64,000 nucleotides of DNA from Streptosporangium carneum (GTDB lineage Bacteria > Actinomycetota > Actinomycetes > Streptosporangiales > Streptosporangiaceae). The notes under the pieces are model-generated. The model did no database searches. It was not told the DNA's origin and was given only the letters and a program-made list of their open reading frames with translations. Of the stretch, positions 40,426 to 49,237 are shown piece by piece; within the stretch, counting starts at the first letter, position 1; every line of letters begins with the position of its first letter. Where the stretch lies: positions 62,001 to 126,000 of the forward strand of contig NZ_BSEV01000008.1 of assembly GCF_027922005.1 (NCBI RefSeq), given 5' to 3'. The translations under genes and the position numbers were made by a program.

Positions 40426-40689
40426 CACATCGAGTACGTCATCGGTTTCAACCTCGACCGCCGCGCCTTCGACCTGCTGGGCTGCACGCCCACCGCGCCG
40501 GGGGCGATCGGGGCCTTCCGCCGCTCGGCGCTGCAGGCACTCGGCGGCGTCAGCGTCGACACCCTGGCCGAGGACACCGATCTGACCATGGCGCTGTGCC
40601 GGGACGGCTGGAGGGTGGTCTACGAGGAGCAGGCGCTGGCGTGGACCGAGGCGCCGACCTCGCTCAGGCAACTGTGGCGCCGGCGTTGA
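40426..40689 (+). pseudogene. Glycosyltransferase family 2 relic
   Basis: The plus strand reads HIEYVIGFNLDRRAFDLLGC, PGAIGAFRRSALQALGG, DTLAEDTDLTMALCRDGWRV, and EAPTSLRQLWRRR followed by a stop. The EDTDLTMAL and SLRQLWRRR (QxxRW) motifs belong to membrane GT2 synthases of the PgaC/hyaluronan type. Both the N-terminal nucleotide-binding half and the C-terminal membrane part are missing, and no start codon of its own is visible. Confidence 0.65.
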
Positions 40690-40800
40690 GGACTCGACCA
40701 CCGTAGACCCAGGGTGGCGTTTCCCCGGCTCAGAGTGCGTGATCTTGAAGACTTCCCGCGCCGACAACAGGGGTGGCCGCTTTTCCTTGGCCAAGGCCGG

Positions 40801-41637
40801 CTACAGCACATCGAGACTGACCGGAACAACGAACTCCACACCCGGCACGTCACCAAGCGTGCTCTTCAACGTCCTGACCGCACCGAGAACGTCGGTCTTG
40901 ACGTAGAGGGTCTCCTGCTCGACCGGACCTGGATCGAAAGCACACAGCCGGTCAGGACAGTAGAAGGCGTTGACCTTCGTCGCGAAGGCGCTGTCCTCGT
41001 AATAGATCTTTTCGACGTCCACCGCCTGCCGGATCTTCTCGGTGATGATCTCTCTGTCATCCTTCGTCGCCGCACGGGCCCCCTCCTTTTCGAGCTGGAG
41101 AGAGGGAGAGCCCGGGCCGGTCAATATGATCCGCACGTCTGCCTTGCCCGCCCAGAAGTTGGACGGCAGCCGTACCAGCCTTACGGAGGCCGGTGACTTC
41201 GCGATCTCCTCTGCGATCTTCGGGATGTCACTCACATCGCGGGCGGTGCCCACAAAATGCGCCTGGACGCCGCAAACATTGCGAGTCCCCAGCGGTCCTT
41301 CCTCCATCTGCAGTTTGCTGTAGGCGGTGAGGCTCTCGATCTCCGGCAAGGCACGGAGAAACCTCTCAACAGCCGGCTGGGTCTCCGGTGTCAGCCCTTC
41401 CTTCGAGCACTGCAGAACCATGAACCCACGCTGCTCAGGCCATGGACCGTCCGGCGGCGCAAGAACATCGTGTGAACCTCCCCCGACGAACCAGGCAGCG
41501 CCTGCTCCACCGACGACGAGAAGTGCAAGCACGGTCGCCACGGCTGCCCGCAGCCGTGGGCGTGGCTTGGACACACCTTCGCGGGGGACCACTTCGGCTG
41601 CTGATTCGTCGTTCGACGGGGACACGCGGATGACCAT
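40801..41637 (-). CDS. Membrane-anchored protein with FtsX-extracellular-domain-like region
   Basis: 278 residues from ATG 41637. A cytoplasmic basic start and one transmembrane helix (about residues 31-52, AVATVLALLVVGGAGAAWFV) precede an extracellular region. Two repeated alpha/beta units follow: EIESLTAYSKLQ... and a second with VEKIYYEDSAFATKVNAFYC. Strands such as VRIILTGPG match the permease-like FtsX extracellular domain as annotated in actinomycetes, but the four-helix FtsX permease part is absent. Four cysteines (CSKEG, NVCG, CPDRLC) suggest disulfides. Function unknown; a wall- or division-linked sensor is possible. Confidence 0.65.
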   Translation of the reverse strand: MVIRVSPSNDESAAEVVPREGVSKPRPRLRAAVATVLALLVVGGAGAAWFVGGGSHDVLAPPDGPWPEQRGFMVLQCSKEGLTPETQPAVERFLRALPEIESLTAYSKLQMEEGPLGTRNVCGVQAHFVGTARDVSDIPKIAEEIAKSPASVRLVRLPSNFWAGKADVRIILTGPGSPSLQLEKEGARAATKDDREIITEKIRQAVDVEKIYYEDSAFATKVNAFYCPDRLCAFDPGPVEQETLYVKTDVLGAVRTLKSTLGDVPGVEFVVPVSLDVL

Positions 41638-41851
41638 CTCCTATGGTCGATTCCCACGTCAAGATCAGGTTGTGCGGCGTACGCGGCGCTGTCGGAGCGA
41701 CGCAAGACACGCCTCGTCCGCACCGATCCGCCGGTTCGCCCTGGACGGCGGCTCGTGATCCGCGCCCGTACGAGGCCGCGCGGACGGATCTCAGGCGGTT
41801 GTGCGAACAATTCACATGACGACCCACGTGAGGATCGACTAGGGATACCTC

Positions 41852-42307
41852 ATGCCGATTCATGTGCGCCTTGAGGACCTGTGCCGGGAGACCTGGGAGG
41901 ACGTGGCCGACCTGACGGTGGCCGACGACCAGCGCGACCTCGTCGCGTCAAACCTGTACTCGATCGCCGAAAGCCGCTTTCTGCCGGGCTTCGTGACCCG
42001 GGCGGTGATGCACGGCGAGTGCGCCGTGGGCTTCGCGATGTACGGTCCCGATCCCGACGACGGCCACGTGTGGCTGTACCGCTTGATGATCGACAAGTCT
42101 CACCAGGGCAAGGGCCTGGGCCGGGCCGCCCTCCGGCAGATCGTCGCGCATGTGCGGGACGGGCTCGGCGCGCCGGTGCTGCGGCTGGGCGTACGCGCCG
42201 ACAACGTCGTGGCCAAGGCTCTCTACACCTCTGCCGGATTCGCCCCCACCGGGCAGACCTTCGGCGAGGAGGAGATCCTGGAACTCCGCCTGTCCGCCGA
42301 CGGCTGA
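41852..42307 (+). CDS. GNAT N-acetyltransferase
   Basis: 151 residues from ATG 41852. GNAT fold with the acetyl-CoA loop IDKSHQGKGLGRAALRQIVA and the C-terminal RADNVVAKALYTSAGFAPTG. The N-terminal WEDVADLTVADDQRDLVASN resembles spermidine/spermine-type (SpeG, Bacillus PaiA) acetyltransferases. Acetylation of a polyamine or related amine is plausible but the substrate is not fixed by the sequence. Stand-alone gene; nothing else is seen in 42308-42451. Confidence 0.87.
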   Translation: MPIHVRLEDLCRETWEDVADLTVADDQRDLVASNLYSIAESRFLPGFVTRAVMHGECAVGFAMYGPDPDDGHVWLYRLMIDKSHQGKGLGRAALRQIVAHVRDGLGAPVLRLGVRADNVVAKALYTSAGFAPTGQTFGEEEILELRLSADG

Positions 42308-42451
42308 GCCCGTCGGGGACCTCCCGCCGTGACGGCTCAGGGCTGCGGCCCCGCGAGCGGAACCTGAGCCTGCTCGACATCGCCCCCGGCCCCACCGCTC
42401 CTGCGACCATCTTGCGATGGATGATCACCGCACAGGGCCCGTCGCCGGGCG

Positions 42452-42991
42452 TTACTCCCCGGTCTCCCCGTCCACCGACTCTCGGAGGAGATCGGCGTGA
42501 CCGTTGTGGCGCGCGTACTCCTCGATCATGTGGACCACGATCCACCGTAGGGACGGCGTCTCGCCGCCGGGCCAGGACCGCTGGGCCAGACGGTCCAGGC
42601 CGCCGTCGTCCAGCGCCTCAGCGACCGCCTCACGGGAGCGGTCCACAGTCTTCTCCCACAACGCGAACAGCTCCTCCGGGGAGTCGTCGGCGGCGGAGTT
42701 CCACTCCCAGTCCCTGTCGGCGCGCCAATCCACGGTGTTCCACGGCGCGGATCGGTCCCGCCCGTGCAACCGGTGGGAGAACCAGTGGTCTTCCACGTAT
42801 GCCAGATGCTTGAGCAGCCCGCCCAGCGTCATCGACGAGGCACCCACCGTTGCCGTCAGCCCCGCGGCGCCGAGACCCCGGCACTTCCACGCCAATGTCG
42901 CGCGATGGTAGTCGAGGAACCCCAGGAGGGTCGCCGTCTCGTCACCCGCGACAGGCGGCTCGGGTCGACCGTGCTCGTCCACATCAGTCAT
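42452..42991 (-). CDS. DinB-family protein (DUF664)
   Basis: 179 residues from ATG 42991. Four-helix DinB fold: LLGFLDYHRATLAWKCRGL, metal-binding His in LGGLLKHLAYVEDHWFSHRL, and the C-terminal pair in WIVVHMIEEYARHNGHADLL. Members bind a divalent metal; the DUF664 group includes mycothiol-dependent enzymes in actinobacteria. A mycothiol S-transferase-like function is possible. Nothing in the neighbourhood specifies the substrate. Confidence 0.85.
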   Translation of the reverse strand: MTDVDEHGRPEPPVAGDETATLLGFLDYHRATLAWKCRGLGAAGLTATVGASSMTLGGLLKHLAYVEDHWFSHRLHGRDRSAPWNTVDWRADRDWEWNSAADDSPEELFALWEKTVDRSREAVAEALDDGGLDRLAQRSWPGGETPSLRWIVVHMIEEYARHNGHADLLRESVDGETGE

Positions 42992-43019
42992 GAACGGCAA
43001 GCGTAGCGACTGCGATCAC

Positions 43020-43385
43020 CGGTGGTCAGGGAAACACTCGGCTCCGTGTTCCGGGGACGTGACGAGCCCGGTCTGACCGCTGCCAGACGTGGTTCGGCGG
43101 TGTGGAGCTCGCCGTTGGCGTCTCGCGACCAGTCTCGTAACCAGAGGTGGTCCAGGTCGGACGGCATCTCGGTAACGGTGATCTCGCCAGGTTCCGCTTC
43201 GGTGGCGGTACGACGGATCAGTTGTCCGGGCCGTTGCGGCAGATCGCCCAGGACACCTCGACCGGGCCGATCCGGTGGCCGCCGTGAACACCGCCGCCGG
43301 CCTGCACCGCCTGCTCTGCGTCATCACAGGCGGCCAGGCGCCCTCGGTGGAGAACGTCGAAACCGGGACCGCAGAATTGCTCCAT
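43020..43385 (-). pseudogene. Frameshifted gene of unknown family
   Basis: From ATG 43385 the minus strand reads a protein-like 55 codons (MEQFCGPGFDVLHRGRLAAC, then GGGVHGGHRIGPVEVSWAIC) ending at a TGA (43218-43220). The next frame continues without loss of coding character (QLIRRTATEAEPGEITVTEM then PSDLDHLWLRDWSRDANGEL). This looks like one protein broken by a one-base frameshift near 43220. I do not recognise the family. Confidence 0.45.
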
Positions 43386-43545
43386 ATCCTGCCATGAAGG
43401 TGTGAACTCCCATTTCTGCGATTTAGGTTGGCCAGGCGATCAGGCATCTGTCACCCCTGGCCTGGCCCACCGAACAGCCGGGTGTGGCACCGTAGTCAGG
43501 CGCGAGGTCGGCATCAGCCGATCCCGGGTGCGCTCATGTCAGACT

Positions 43546-43908
43546 TCAGCGCCGCGCCAGCGCCAGCACGCTCAGCCCGAACATCAGGACGCCCAGCGGG
43601 AGATGGACCGACGGTACGTGCGCGATGCCGAGCACGACCTGGACGGAGGCGAGGACAAGGAAGCCGGACGCGTGCCAGATGGGCCGGGGCGAGCCGCCGC
43701 CCGGCTTCCATGCCAGCACCGCCGCGAGCACGTACAGCACTGACGCCCCGTACATCACGCGGGCTCCGGCACTGTGCAGCGTCTCTCCGTAGGGCGAGGT
43801 CAGCAGCAGTCCGGCGGAGACCGCTTGAAGGAAGATGGTCAGGGTCTGCAGGGTGATCGCGATCCGCAGAAACGAGAAGCTGCGCTGTGCCGTCGCCTGG
43901 GTGGCCAT
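43546..43908 (-). CDS. Four-helix integral membrane protein
   Basis: 120 residues from ATG 43908 with AGGAGG eight bases upstream. Four hydrophobic segments: IAITLQTLTIFLQAVSAGLL, the SAGARVMYGASVLYVLAAVL stretch, ASGFLVLASVQVVLGIAHV and LPLGVLMFGLSVLALARR. Conserved His residues (LHSAG, WHASG, VHLPLG) are suggestive of a heme-binding or quinone-type small membrane protein. It is divergent from the ECF41 sigma factor with a 104-base shared promoter region, so it is the likely main target of that sigma factor. Confidence 0.78.
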   Translation of the reverse strand: MATQATAQRSFSFLRIAITLQTLTIFLQAVSAGLLLTSPYGETLHSAGARVMYGASVLYVLAAVLAWKPGGGSPRPIWHASGFLVLASVQVVLGIAHVPSVHLPLGVLMFGLSVLALARR

Positions 43909-44012
43909 GTCACGGTCCTCCTGTTCCGCCCCGGGGGGCAGTGGATCGATAAGGTCTCACCAGCCCGACGACGCGGGCCTGCGAAAGGTAAGGTGAGAAG
44001 GCGGTCGGGAGC

Positions 44013-44912
44013 ATGGGGATGGCTGGGACGAGCACCGATGAGATAGCCGGCGAGCGGCGCCAGCTGATCAATGTCGCCTACCGGTTGCTCGGTTCACTGG
44101 CCGAGGCCGAGGACGCCGTCCAGGAGGCCTACGCGCGCTGGTACGCGCTGCCACGAAGTCGGCAGGAGGAGATCACGTCCCCTGGCGCGTGGCTGACGAC
44201 GGTGACCGGCCGCGTCTGCCTGGACGTGCTCGGCTCGGCGCGGGCCCGGCGCGAACGCTATGTCGGCGCGTGGCTGCCCGAGCCGCTGCCCGACCGCGCC
44301 GAGTGGGACCACGGCCATGGCGCCGACCCCGCCGACCAGATGGTCCTGGACGAATCGGTGACCATGGCCTTCCTCGTCGTCCTGGAGTCGATGACGCCCG
44401 CCGAGCGGGTGGCGTTCGTCCTGCACGACGTCTTCCGTTACCCCTTCGCCGAGATCGCCGGCGTCCTCGGCCGGACCTCTGCGGCCTGCAAGCAACTGGC
44501 GGCCTCCGCCCGGCGGCGGGTGGGCGGCGCGCGCGCTCCGGTGACGGCGGCCGGGCAGGCCGACACGGTGCGGCATGTCAAGAAGGCATGGGAGACGAAG
44601 GACATCGCGGCCCTCGTCGACCTCCTCGACCCGGCCGCCGTGATGACCGCCGACGGCGGCGGCGTGGTCGGTACCGTCCTGCGCCCGATCGAAGGCGGCG
44701 CGCGCGTCGCCCGGTACATGGTCGCCATCGCCGGCAAGGCTCCGGGGCTCGAACTCCTGGAACGGTCGGTCAACGGTGTGCCGGGCCTGGTGGCCCAGCG
44801 TGACGGCGTCGTCATGACCGTAGCCTCGTTCGATGTCGCCGACGGCCGCGTCACCCGGATCTGGGTGGTCCGCAATCCGGAGAAGCTGCGGCCGTGGGCG
44901 CGAGGCCGCTGA
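44013..44912 (+). CDS. ECF41-type RNA polymerase sigma factor (SigJ-like)
   Basis: 299 residues; ATG 44013, or more likely ATG 44019, which has GGGAG seven bases upstream. Sigma-2 (LINVAYRLLGSLAEAEDAVQ) and sigma-4 (PAERVAFVLHDVFRYPFAEI) regions are followed by a SnoaL-like C-terminal extension ending in NPEKLRPW, the hallmark of the ECF41 group. In this group the fused SnoaL domain modulates activity instead of an anti-sigma factor. It is divergent from a small four-helix membrane protein, which differs from the usual COE (oxidoreductase/carboxymuconolactone decarboxylase) partner genes. Confidence 0.9.
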   Translation: MGMAGTSTDEIAGERRQLINVAYRLLGSLAEAEDAVQEAYARWYALPRSRQEEITSPGAWLTTVTGRVCLDVLGSARARRERYVGAWLPEPLPDRAEWDHGHGADPADQMVLDESVTMAFLVVLESMTPAERVAFVLHDVFRYPFAEIAGVLGRTSAACKQLAASARRRVGGARAPVTAAGQADTVRHVKKAWETKDIAALVDLLDPAAVMTADGGGVVGTVLRPIEGGARVARYMVAIAGKAPGLELLERSVNGVPGLVAQRDGVVMTVASFDVADGRVTRIWVVRNPEKLRPWARGR

Positions 44913-44987
44913 CGGGTCGCCGCACGACACGGCTCATGCGGAAGGCCGCGTCGGCGTCGGGGGGCCGCCGTGCCGCCGGTCGCGGGC

Positions 44988-45656
44988 TCAGAGGTCGCGC
45001 TCCTGGTCGTTGAGAATGGCGAGCGCGATCGTGACCGCGCCGGCCGCGTCGCCGACCTCGATCGCCTCGTACAGGTCCTGGTGGGTGGAGTCGGAGCCGA
45101 GCCCCGCACGTTCCATGCAGTGATCACGGCGGACCGTGTCGCGCACCGCCTCGCTCATGCCGCGATACAGGTCCAGCAACACGGGGTTGTGCGAGGCCGC
45201 GGCGATGGACAGGTGGAAGTCCACGTCGGCGTCGGCGAACGCGTCGAGGTCCGCGGCCTGGTGAGCGGCGGTGCGCCGCTCCAGCGCCTCCCTCAGTTCG
45301 TCGAGGTCCGCCGGCTTGCGTCGTTCGGCGGCGAGCCTGGCCGCCACGAGGTCCAGGCCGCGCCGCACGTCGATGATGTCCATCGTGGCCGCGCGGTCCA
45401 GGCGGCGCTTGAGCGCCACCTCGCTCTCGTCGGTCGCGGTGACATAGGTTCCGTCGCCTTGACGAGTGGTGAGCAGGCCGGCGTGGACCAGCACGCGGAC
45501 GGCCTCGCGTACCGACAACCTGCTCATGCCCAGCGCCTCGGCCAGCTGGCCCTCTGTAGGGATCTTGGTGCCGACCGGCCAGACGCCGCTCGCGATCTCC
45601 TGGCGAAGCTCGCGGATGGCGGAGTCAACGAGGGAGGTCCGGCCCACATGCCGCAT
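44988..45656 (-). CDS. GntR/FadR-FCD transcriptional regulator of the ureide operon
   Basis: 222 residues from ATG 45656 (AGAGGA upstream). Winged helix: IPTEGQLAEALGMSRLSVRE then AVRVLVHAGLLTTRQGDGTY. FCD domain with metal-ligand pattern DVDFHLSIAAASHNPVLLDL and DSTHQDLYEAIEVGDAAGAV. It is divergent from the ureide (allantoin) catabolic operon with a 76-base intergenic region holding a palindromic site. It likely represses that operon and itself, with an allantoin-pathway ligand as inducer. It is not closely related to the gntR pair at 29 kb. Confidence 0.87.
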   Translation of the reverse strand: MRHVGRTSLVDSAIRELRQEIASGVWPVGTKIPTEGQLAEALGMSRLSVREAVRVLVHAGLLTTRQGDGTYVTATDESEVALKRRLDRAATMDIIDVRRGLDLVAARLAAERRKPADLDELREALERRTAAHQAADLDAFADADVDFHLSIAAASHNPVLLDLYRGMSEAVRDTVRRDHCMERAGLGSDSTHQDLYEAIEVGDAAGAVTIALAILNDQERDL

Positions 45657-45671
45657 TTGTCCTCTTCTCTA

Positions 45672-45689
45672 ATCATCTGATGTCTGATA
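45672..45689. promoter_or_regulatory. Operator candidate between GntR regulator and ureide operon
   Basis: ATCATCTGATGTCTGATA contains the palindrome CATC-T-GATG within a larger ATCA/TGAT framework, about 20 bases before the GntR start and about 45 bases before the amidohydrolase start. Confidence 0.42.
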
Positions 45690-45732
45690 ATCCTATGCCA
45701 CTGTTGCCCTCAGGTTAAGGGGATCAGCCGGT

Positions 45733-46863
45733 ATGGCTCAGATTCTGTTCACCGATGTCCGCCCCCACGATGTCCTGGTCGAAGACGGCCGCCTCGTCCC
45801 CCTGGAACGCAGAACGGAAGGGTGCGAGGTGGTGGAAGCGGGCGGGCTGCTCGCCCTGCCCGCCCCGGTCGACGCGCACGTCCATCCCGACAAGACCACC
45901 TGGGGACAGCCCTGGCTGAGCCGTACTCCGGCTCGGACGCTGCGTGACCTGATCGAGGGCGACGTCGCGGCGCGGGCGGGAATGACCGCGCCGGTCGCCG
46001 CGCGGGCCGCGGCGCTCATGGACCACGCGATCGCACGCGGTACGCGGGCGTGGCGGGCGCACGTGGACGTCGCCCCGGTGTACGGGCTGAGCAACGTGCA
46101 CGGCGTGCGGGAGGCGGCTCAGGCGCGCGAGGACCTGCTGGACGTGCAGATCGTCGCCTTTCCCCAGCTCGGGCTGCTCTCGGCGCCGGGGACGGCGGAG
46201 CTGATGGAGCAGTCGCTGAAGGAGGGCGCGGACATCGTCGGCGGCCTCGACCCCGTGGGCGTCGACGGCGACCTGCACGGACACCTCGACCTGCTGTACG
46301 GCATGGCCGAGCGGCACACCGTACCCGTCGACATCCACCTGCACGACGGCGGCGAGCAGGGGGTCGCGCAGGTGCTCGAGATCGCTCGCAGGGCGAGGTC
46401 CAGCGGTGTGCCGACCACGATCAGCCACGCCTTCTGCCTGGCCGACCGCGAGGACCTGGCCGAGACGCTGGCCGAGGCGAAGGTCGCGCTGACCACCTGC
46501 GCGCTCGGCGCGGACCCGGTCCTGCCCGTCAGGTCGCTGCTCAAGGCCGGAGTGCTGGTTGGCCTCGGATCCGACGGGGTACGGGATCCGTGGACGCCGT
46601 TCGGCGACGGCGACATGATCAACCGCGCGCACCTGCTCGCCTACCGCACCGACGCCCGCACCGACGAGGAGCTGGCCACGTGCTACGAGGTCGCGGCGCA
46701 CGGCGGCGCCGCCCTGCTGGGCCTGGAGCCGGCTCGGCTGCAGGCCGGCGACCCCGCCGACTTCATCCTGGTTCGCGCCGAGTCCGTGGCCCAAGCGGTC
46801 GTGGACAAGCCCACCCCCCAGTTCGTCGTCCGCAACGGACGCGTTCGCGAAAGGTCCTGTTGA
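45733..46863 (+). CDS. Amidohydrolase (cytosine deaminase-like)
   Basis: 376 residues from ATG 45733. Amidohydrolase TIM barrel with the HxH site in PAPVDAHVHPDKTTWGQPW, a second-half His in PVDIHLHDGGEQGVAQVLEI, His in TTISHAFCLADREDLAETLA and Asp in GLGSDGVRDPWTPFGDGDMI. This pattern matches the cytosine deaminase/atrazine-chlorohydrolase-like branch that deaminates or opens N-heterocycles. First gene of the ureide operon. With allantoinase downstream it may act on a related heterocycle (for example a hydantoin or pyrimidine-type intermediate), but the substrate is unproven. Confidence 0.85.
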   Translation: MAQILFTDVRPHDVLVEDGRLVPLERRTEGCEVVEAGGLLALPAPVDAHVHPDKTTWGQPWLSRTPARTLRDLIEGDVAARAGMTAPVAARAAALMDHAIARGTRAWRAHVDVAPVYGLSNVHGVREAAQAREDLLDVQIVAFPQLGLLSAPGTAELMEQSLKEGADIVGGLDPVGVDGDLHGHLDLLYGMAERHTVPVDIHLHDGGEQGVAQVLEIARRARSSGVPTTISHAFCLADREDLAETLAEAKVALTTCALGADPVLPVRSLLKAGVLVGLGSDGVRDPWTPFGDGDMINRAHLLAYRTDARTDEELATCYEVAAHGGAALLGLEPARLQAGDPADFILVRAESVAQAVVDKPTPQFVVRNGRVRERSC

Positions 46864-46900
46864 TGATCCGTCGAGCCATACCTGTGGCCACCGCTCCGGC

Positions 46901-47185
46901 GTGCCGGTGCTGCGTGCCGACGGCGGCGAGGACGTGCGCCGGGAGCCCGAGCTCGGCGAGAAGGGGCTCGCCGACGTGATCCGCATGCGGGGGTCGACGG
47001 AGCTGCGGCTGCTGCGCGATCGGTACGGCCGGCACCCGCTGGACGTGCTGGAGGAGCCGGTGCGGTTCCGCGCGCGGACCTGCTTCGAGACGATGAAGGC
47101 CGCCTGCTCCGAGCGTGACCGCATGCGCCGCGACCCGGCGCTGCCGTTCCCCGCCTCCTTCCGCGTCGTCGAGGCCGGCCCATGA
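46901..47185 (+). CDS. Unidentified 94-residue ORF, possibly a C-terminal fragment
   Basis: The frame runs from about 46862 to a TGA at 47183-47185 and overlaps the next start (ATGA). A GTG at 46901 is the first usable start but lacks a Shine-Dalgarno. The sequence is protein-like: VPVLRADGGEDVRREPELGE, ADVIRMRGSTELRLLRDRYG, RFRARTCFETMKAACSERDR. Coding character begins right after the amidohydrolase stop, so this may be the C-terminal remainder of a deleted gene retained in the operon. I do not recognise the family. Confidence 0.5.
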   Translation: MPVLRADGGEDVRREPELGEKGLADVIRMRGSTELRLLRDRYGRHPLDVLEEPVRFRARTCFETMKAACSERDRMRRDPALPFPASFRVVEAGP

Positions 47186-48453
47186 GCGGCACCGGACGCT
47201 TCACCGAGCTCAGCGCCGACCTCGCCGCCGAGCTCGACACCCGGCTCGCCGCGGCGGACGAGCGGCTGCGTACGGCCTACCCCGGTGAGCCGTCCGGCCG
47301 GCAGCCGGTGCACACCGTCTACGTCCCGGCCGACCGCTACACGCCGGACACCGTACGAACATGGGGCCGAAGGGCCCGGGCGGCGCTGGCCGAGCACGGC
47401 CGGACCGCCATGGAGTTCGCCGACGCGCTCGACCTGCCGCCGCGGACGGCGGCGGAGGTGTATGACCTGGTCCGGGCCAAGCTGGAGCGCGAGCCGGTCG
47501 AGGACCTGAGGATCGACTTCGAGGACGGCTACGGCAACCGCTCGGACGCCGAGGAGGACGCCGCCGCCCGGACCGCCGCGAAGGCCCTCGCCGCCGCTGT
47601 CGCCGCCGGCGACGGCTCGCCCTTCTGCGGAATCCGGTTCAAGAGTTTCGAGGCGCCGACCCGGCGGCGCGGCCTGCGCACCCTGGCGCTCTTCCTGGAG
47701 ACCCTCGGCCCGCCGCCCGGCGGCTTCGTCGTCACGCTCCCGAAGGTGACGTCCGTCGAGCAGGTGGAGGCGATGGTGCTGACCGGCGAGCGGCTGGAGG
47801 CGGCGTACGGGCTGGAAGCCGGGAGCCTGCGGTTCGAGATCCAGGTGGAGACACCGCAGGCGATCCTCGGCACGGACGGCGTCTCGCCGCTGGCGCCGAT
47901 GATCCGCGCCTCGGCCGGACGCTGCACGGGCCTGCACTACGGCACCTACGACTACTCGGCGGCGCTCGGGGTGTCGGCGGCGTACCAGAGCGTGGAGCAT
48001 CCGGTCGCCGACCACGCCAAGGCGGTGATGCAGGTCGCCGCCGCCGGCACCGGCGTACGCGTCTGCGACGGCTCGACCAACGTGCTCCCGGTCGGCGACG
48101 GTGACGCGGTCCGCGCCGCTTGGAGGCTGCACGCGCGCCTGGTCCGGCGCGCCCTGGAGGGCGGCGTCCACCAGGGCTGGGACCTGCATCCGGCCCAGCT
48201 TCCGAGCCGGTACGCCGCCGTCTACGCCTTCTTCCGGGAAGGACTGCAGGCCGCGGCCGCCCGGCTACGCGGCTATCTCGAACGCGAGGAGTCCGGCTTC
48301 CTCGACGAGCCCGCGACCGCCCGGGCGATGGCCGGGTTTCTCGCCCGAGGTCTCGACTGCGGCGCCGTCGGCGAAGCCGAGCTCCACGCCCTCGTCGGCA
48401 TCGCCCCACCCGAACTACGTGCCGTGCGCGTCGGCGGCAGGACAGGGGGCTGA
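47182..48453 (+). CDS. DUF6986-family aldolase/lyase-like protein
   Basis: 423 residues from ATG 47182 (overlaps the upstream ORF). A TIM-barrel layout like CitE/HpcH or malate synthase: LRIDFEDGYGNRSDAEEDAA, FVVTLPKVTSVEQVEAMVLT, acidic metal-site strand LRFEIQVETPQAILGTDGVS, LHYGTYDYSAALGVSAAYQS and VHQGWDLHPAQLPSRYAAVY. The family sits in actinobacterial allantoin clusters, where a malate-synthase-like step on glyoxylate would be sensible, since allantoicase/ureidoglycolate cleavage yields glyoxylate. That role is inferred from context and fold only. Confidence 0.8.
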   Translation: MSGTGRFTELSADLAAELDTRLAAADERLRTAYPGEPSGRQPVHTVYVPADRYTPDTVRTWGRRARAALAEHGRTAMEFADALDLPPRTAAEVYDLVRAKLEREPVEDLRIDFEDGYGNRSDAEEDAAARTAAKALAAAVAAGDGSPFCGIRFKSFEAPTRRRGLRTLALFLETLGPPPGGFVVTLPKVTSVEQVEAMVLTGERLEAAYGLEAGSLRFEIQVETPQAILGTDGVSPLAPMIRASAGRCTGLHYGTYDYSAALGVSAAYQSVEHPVADHAKAVMQVAAAGTGVRVCDGSTNVLPVGDGDAVRAAWRLHARLVRRALEGGVHQGWDLHPAQLPSRYAAVYAFFREGLQAAAARLRGYLEREESGFLDEPATARAMAGFLARGLDCGAVGEAELHALVGIAPPELRAVRVGGRTGG

Positions 48454-48454
48454 C

Positions 48455-49237
48455 ATGCGCATCCTGATCGTGAACGTGAACACCACCTCGTCGATGACCG
48501 ACACGATCCGTGCCCAGGCCGCGGCGCACGCGTCGCCGGGCGTCGAGATCGTCGGCCTCACCCCGTCGTTCGGGCCCGAGTCGGTGGAGGGGAACTTCGA
48601 GAGCTATCTGGCGGCGGTCGCCGTGATGGACCGGGTCGTCCGATACGACGAGCCGTACGACGCGGTGATCCAGGCCGGGTACGGCGAGCACGGCCGCGAG
48701 GGGCTGCAGGAGCTGCTCGACGTCCCCGTGGTGGACATCACCGAGGCGGCCGCACAGGTCGCGATGCTGATCGGACGCACGTACTCGGTCGTCACCACGC
48801 TGGACCGTGCCGTACCGCAGATCGAGGACAGGCTGCGGCTCGCCGGGCTGACCGGCCGGTGCGCGTCGGTCCGGGCCAGCGGGTTGTCGGTTCTCGAGCT
48901 CGAGAGGGACCCCGCCCTGGCCGTCGACGCGATCGTCGCCCAGGCCCGCGAAGCCGTCGTCGACGACCGGGCCGAGGTGATCTGCCTCGGGTGCGGCGGA
49001 ATGGCCGGCCTCGACCGGGAGATCACCGCCGCCACCGGGGTACCCGTCGTCGACGGCGTCGCCGCCGCGGTCGCCCTCGCCGAAGGGCTCGTCCGGCTCG
49101 GCCTCACCACGAGCAAGGTACGCACCTACGGGACGCCGCGCCCCAAGGCCGTGACCGGGTGGCCGATCACCACCGGGACCGCGACCGGCGTCCGGTCGAC
49201 CGACGCGGGACGGCGAAGCCGTGGAGGTGACGCCTGA
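48455..49237 (+). CDS. Aspartate/glutamate/hydantoin racemase family protein
   Basis: 260 residues from ATG 48455, one base after the previous stop. Two-domain racemase with [20 protein letters not shown], the first Cys-equivalent region around [20 protein letters not shown] (the N-terminal catalytic Cys is replaced by Tyr/Gly context), and a clear second Cys in [20 protein letters not shown]. The family includes allantoin and hydantoin racemases. In this operon an allantoin racemase that supplies S-allantoin to allantoinase is likely; the N-terminal Cys should be checked, since it may have been lost. Confidence 0.82.
   Translation: MRILIVNVNTTSSMTDTIRAQAAAHASPGVEIVGLTPSFGPESVEGNFESYLAAVAVMDRVVRYDEPYDAVIQAGYGEHGREGLQELLDVPVVDITEAAAQVAMLIGRTYSVVTTLDRAVPQIEDRLRLAGLTGRCASVRASGLSVLELERDPALAVDAIVAQAREAVVDDRAEVICLGCGGMAGLDREITAATGVPVVDGVAAAVALAEGLVRLGLTTSKVRTYGTPRPKAVTGWPITTGTATGVRSTDAGRRSRGGDA

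Noticed and set aside
45724-48189. 821-codon minus-strand open frame over the ureide operon
   Set aside because: Antisense shadow of amidohydrolase and DUF6986 genes, with composition typical of reverse frames.
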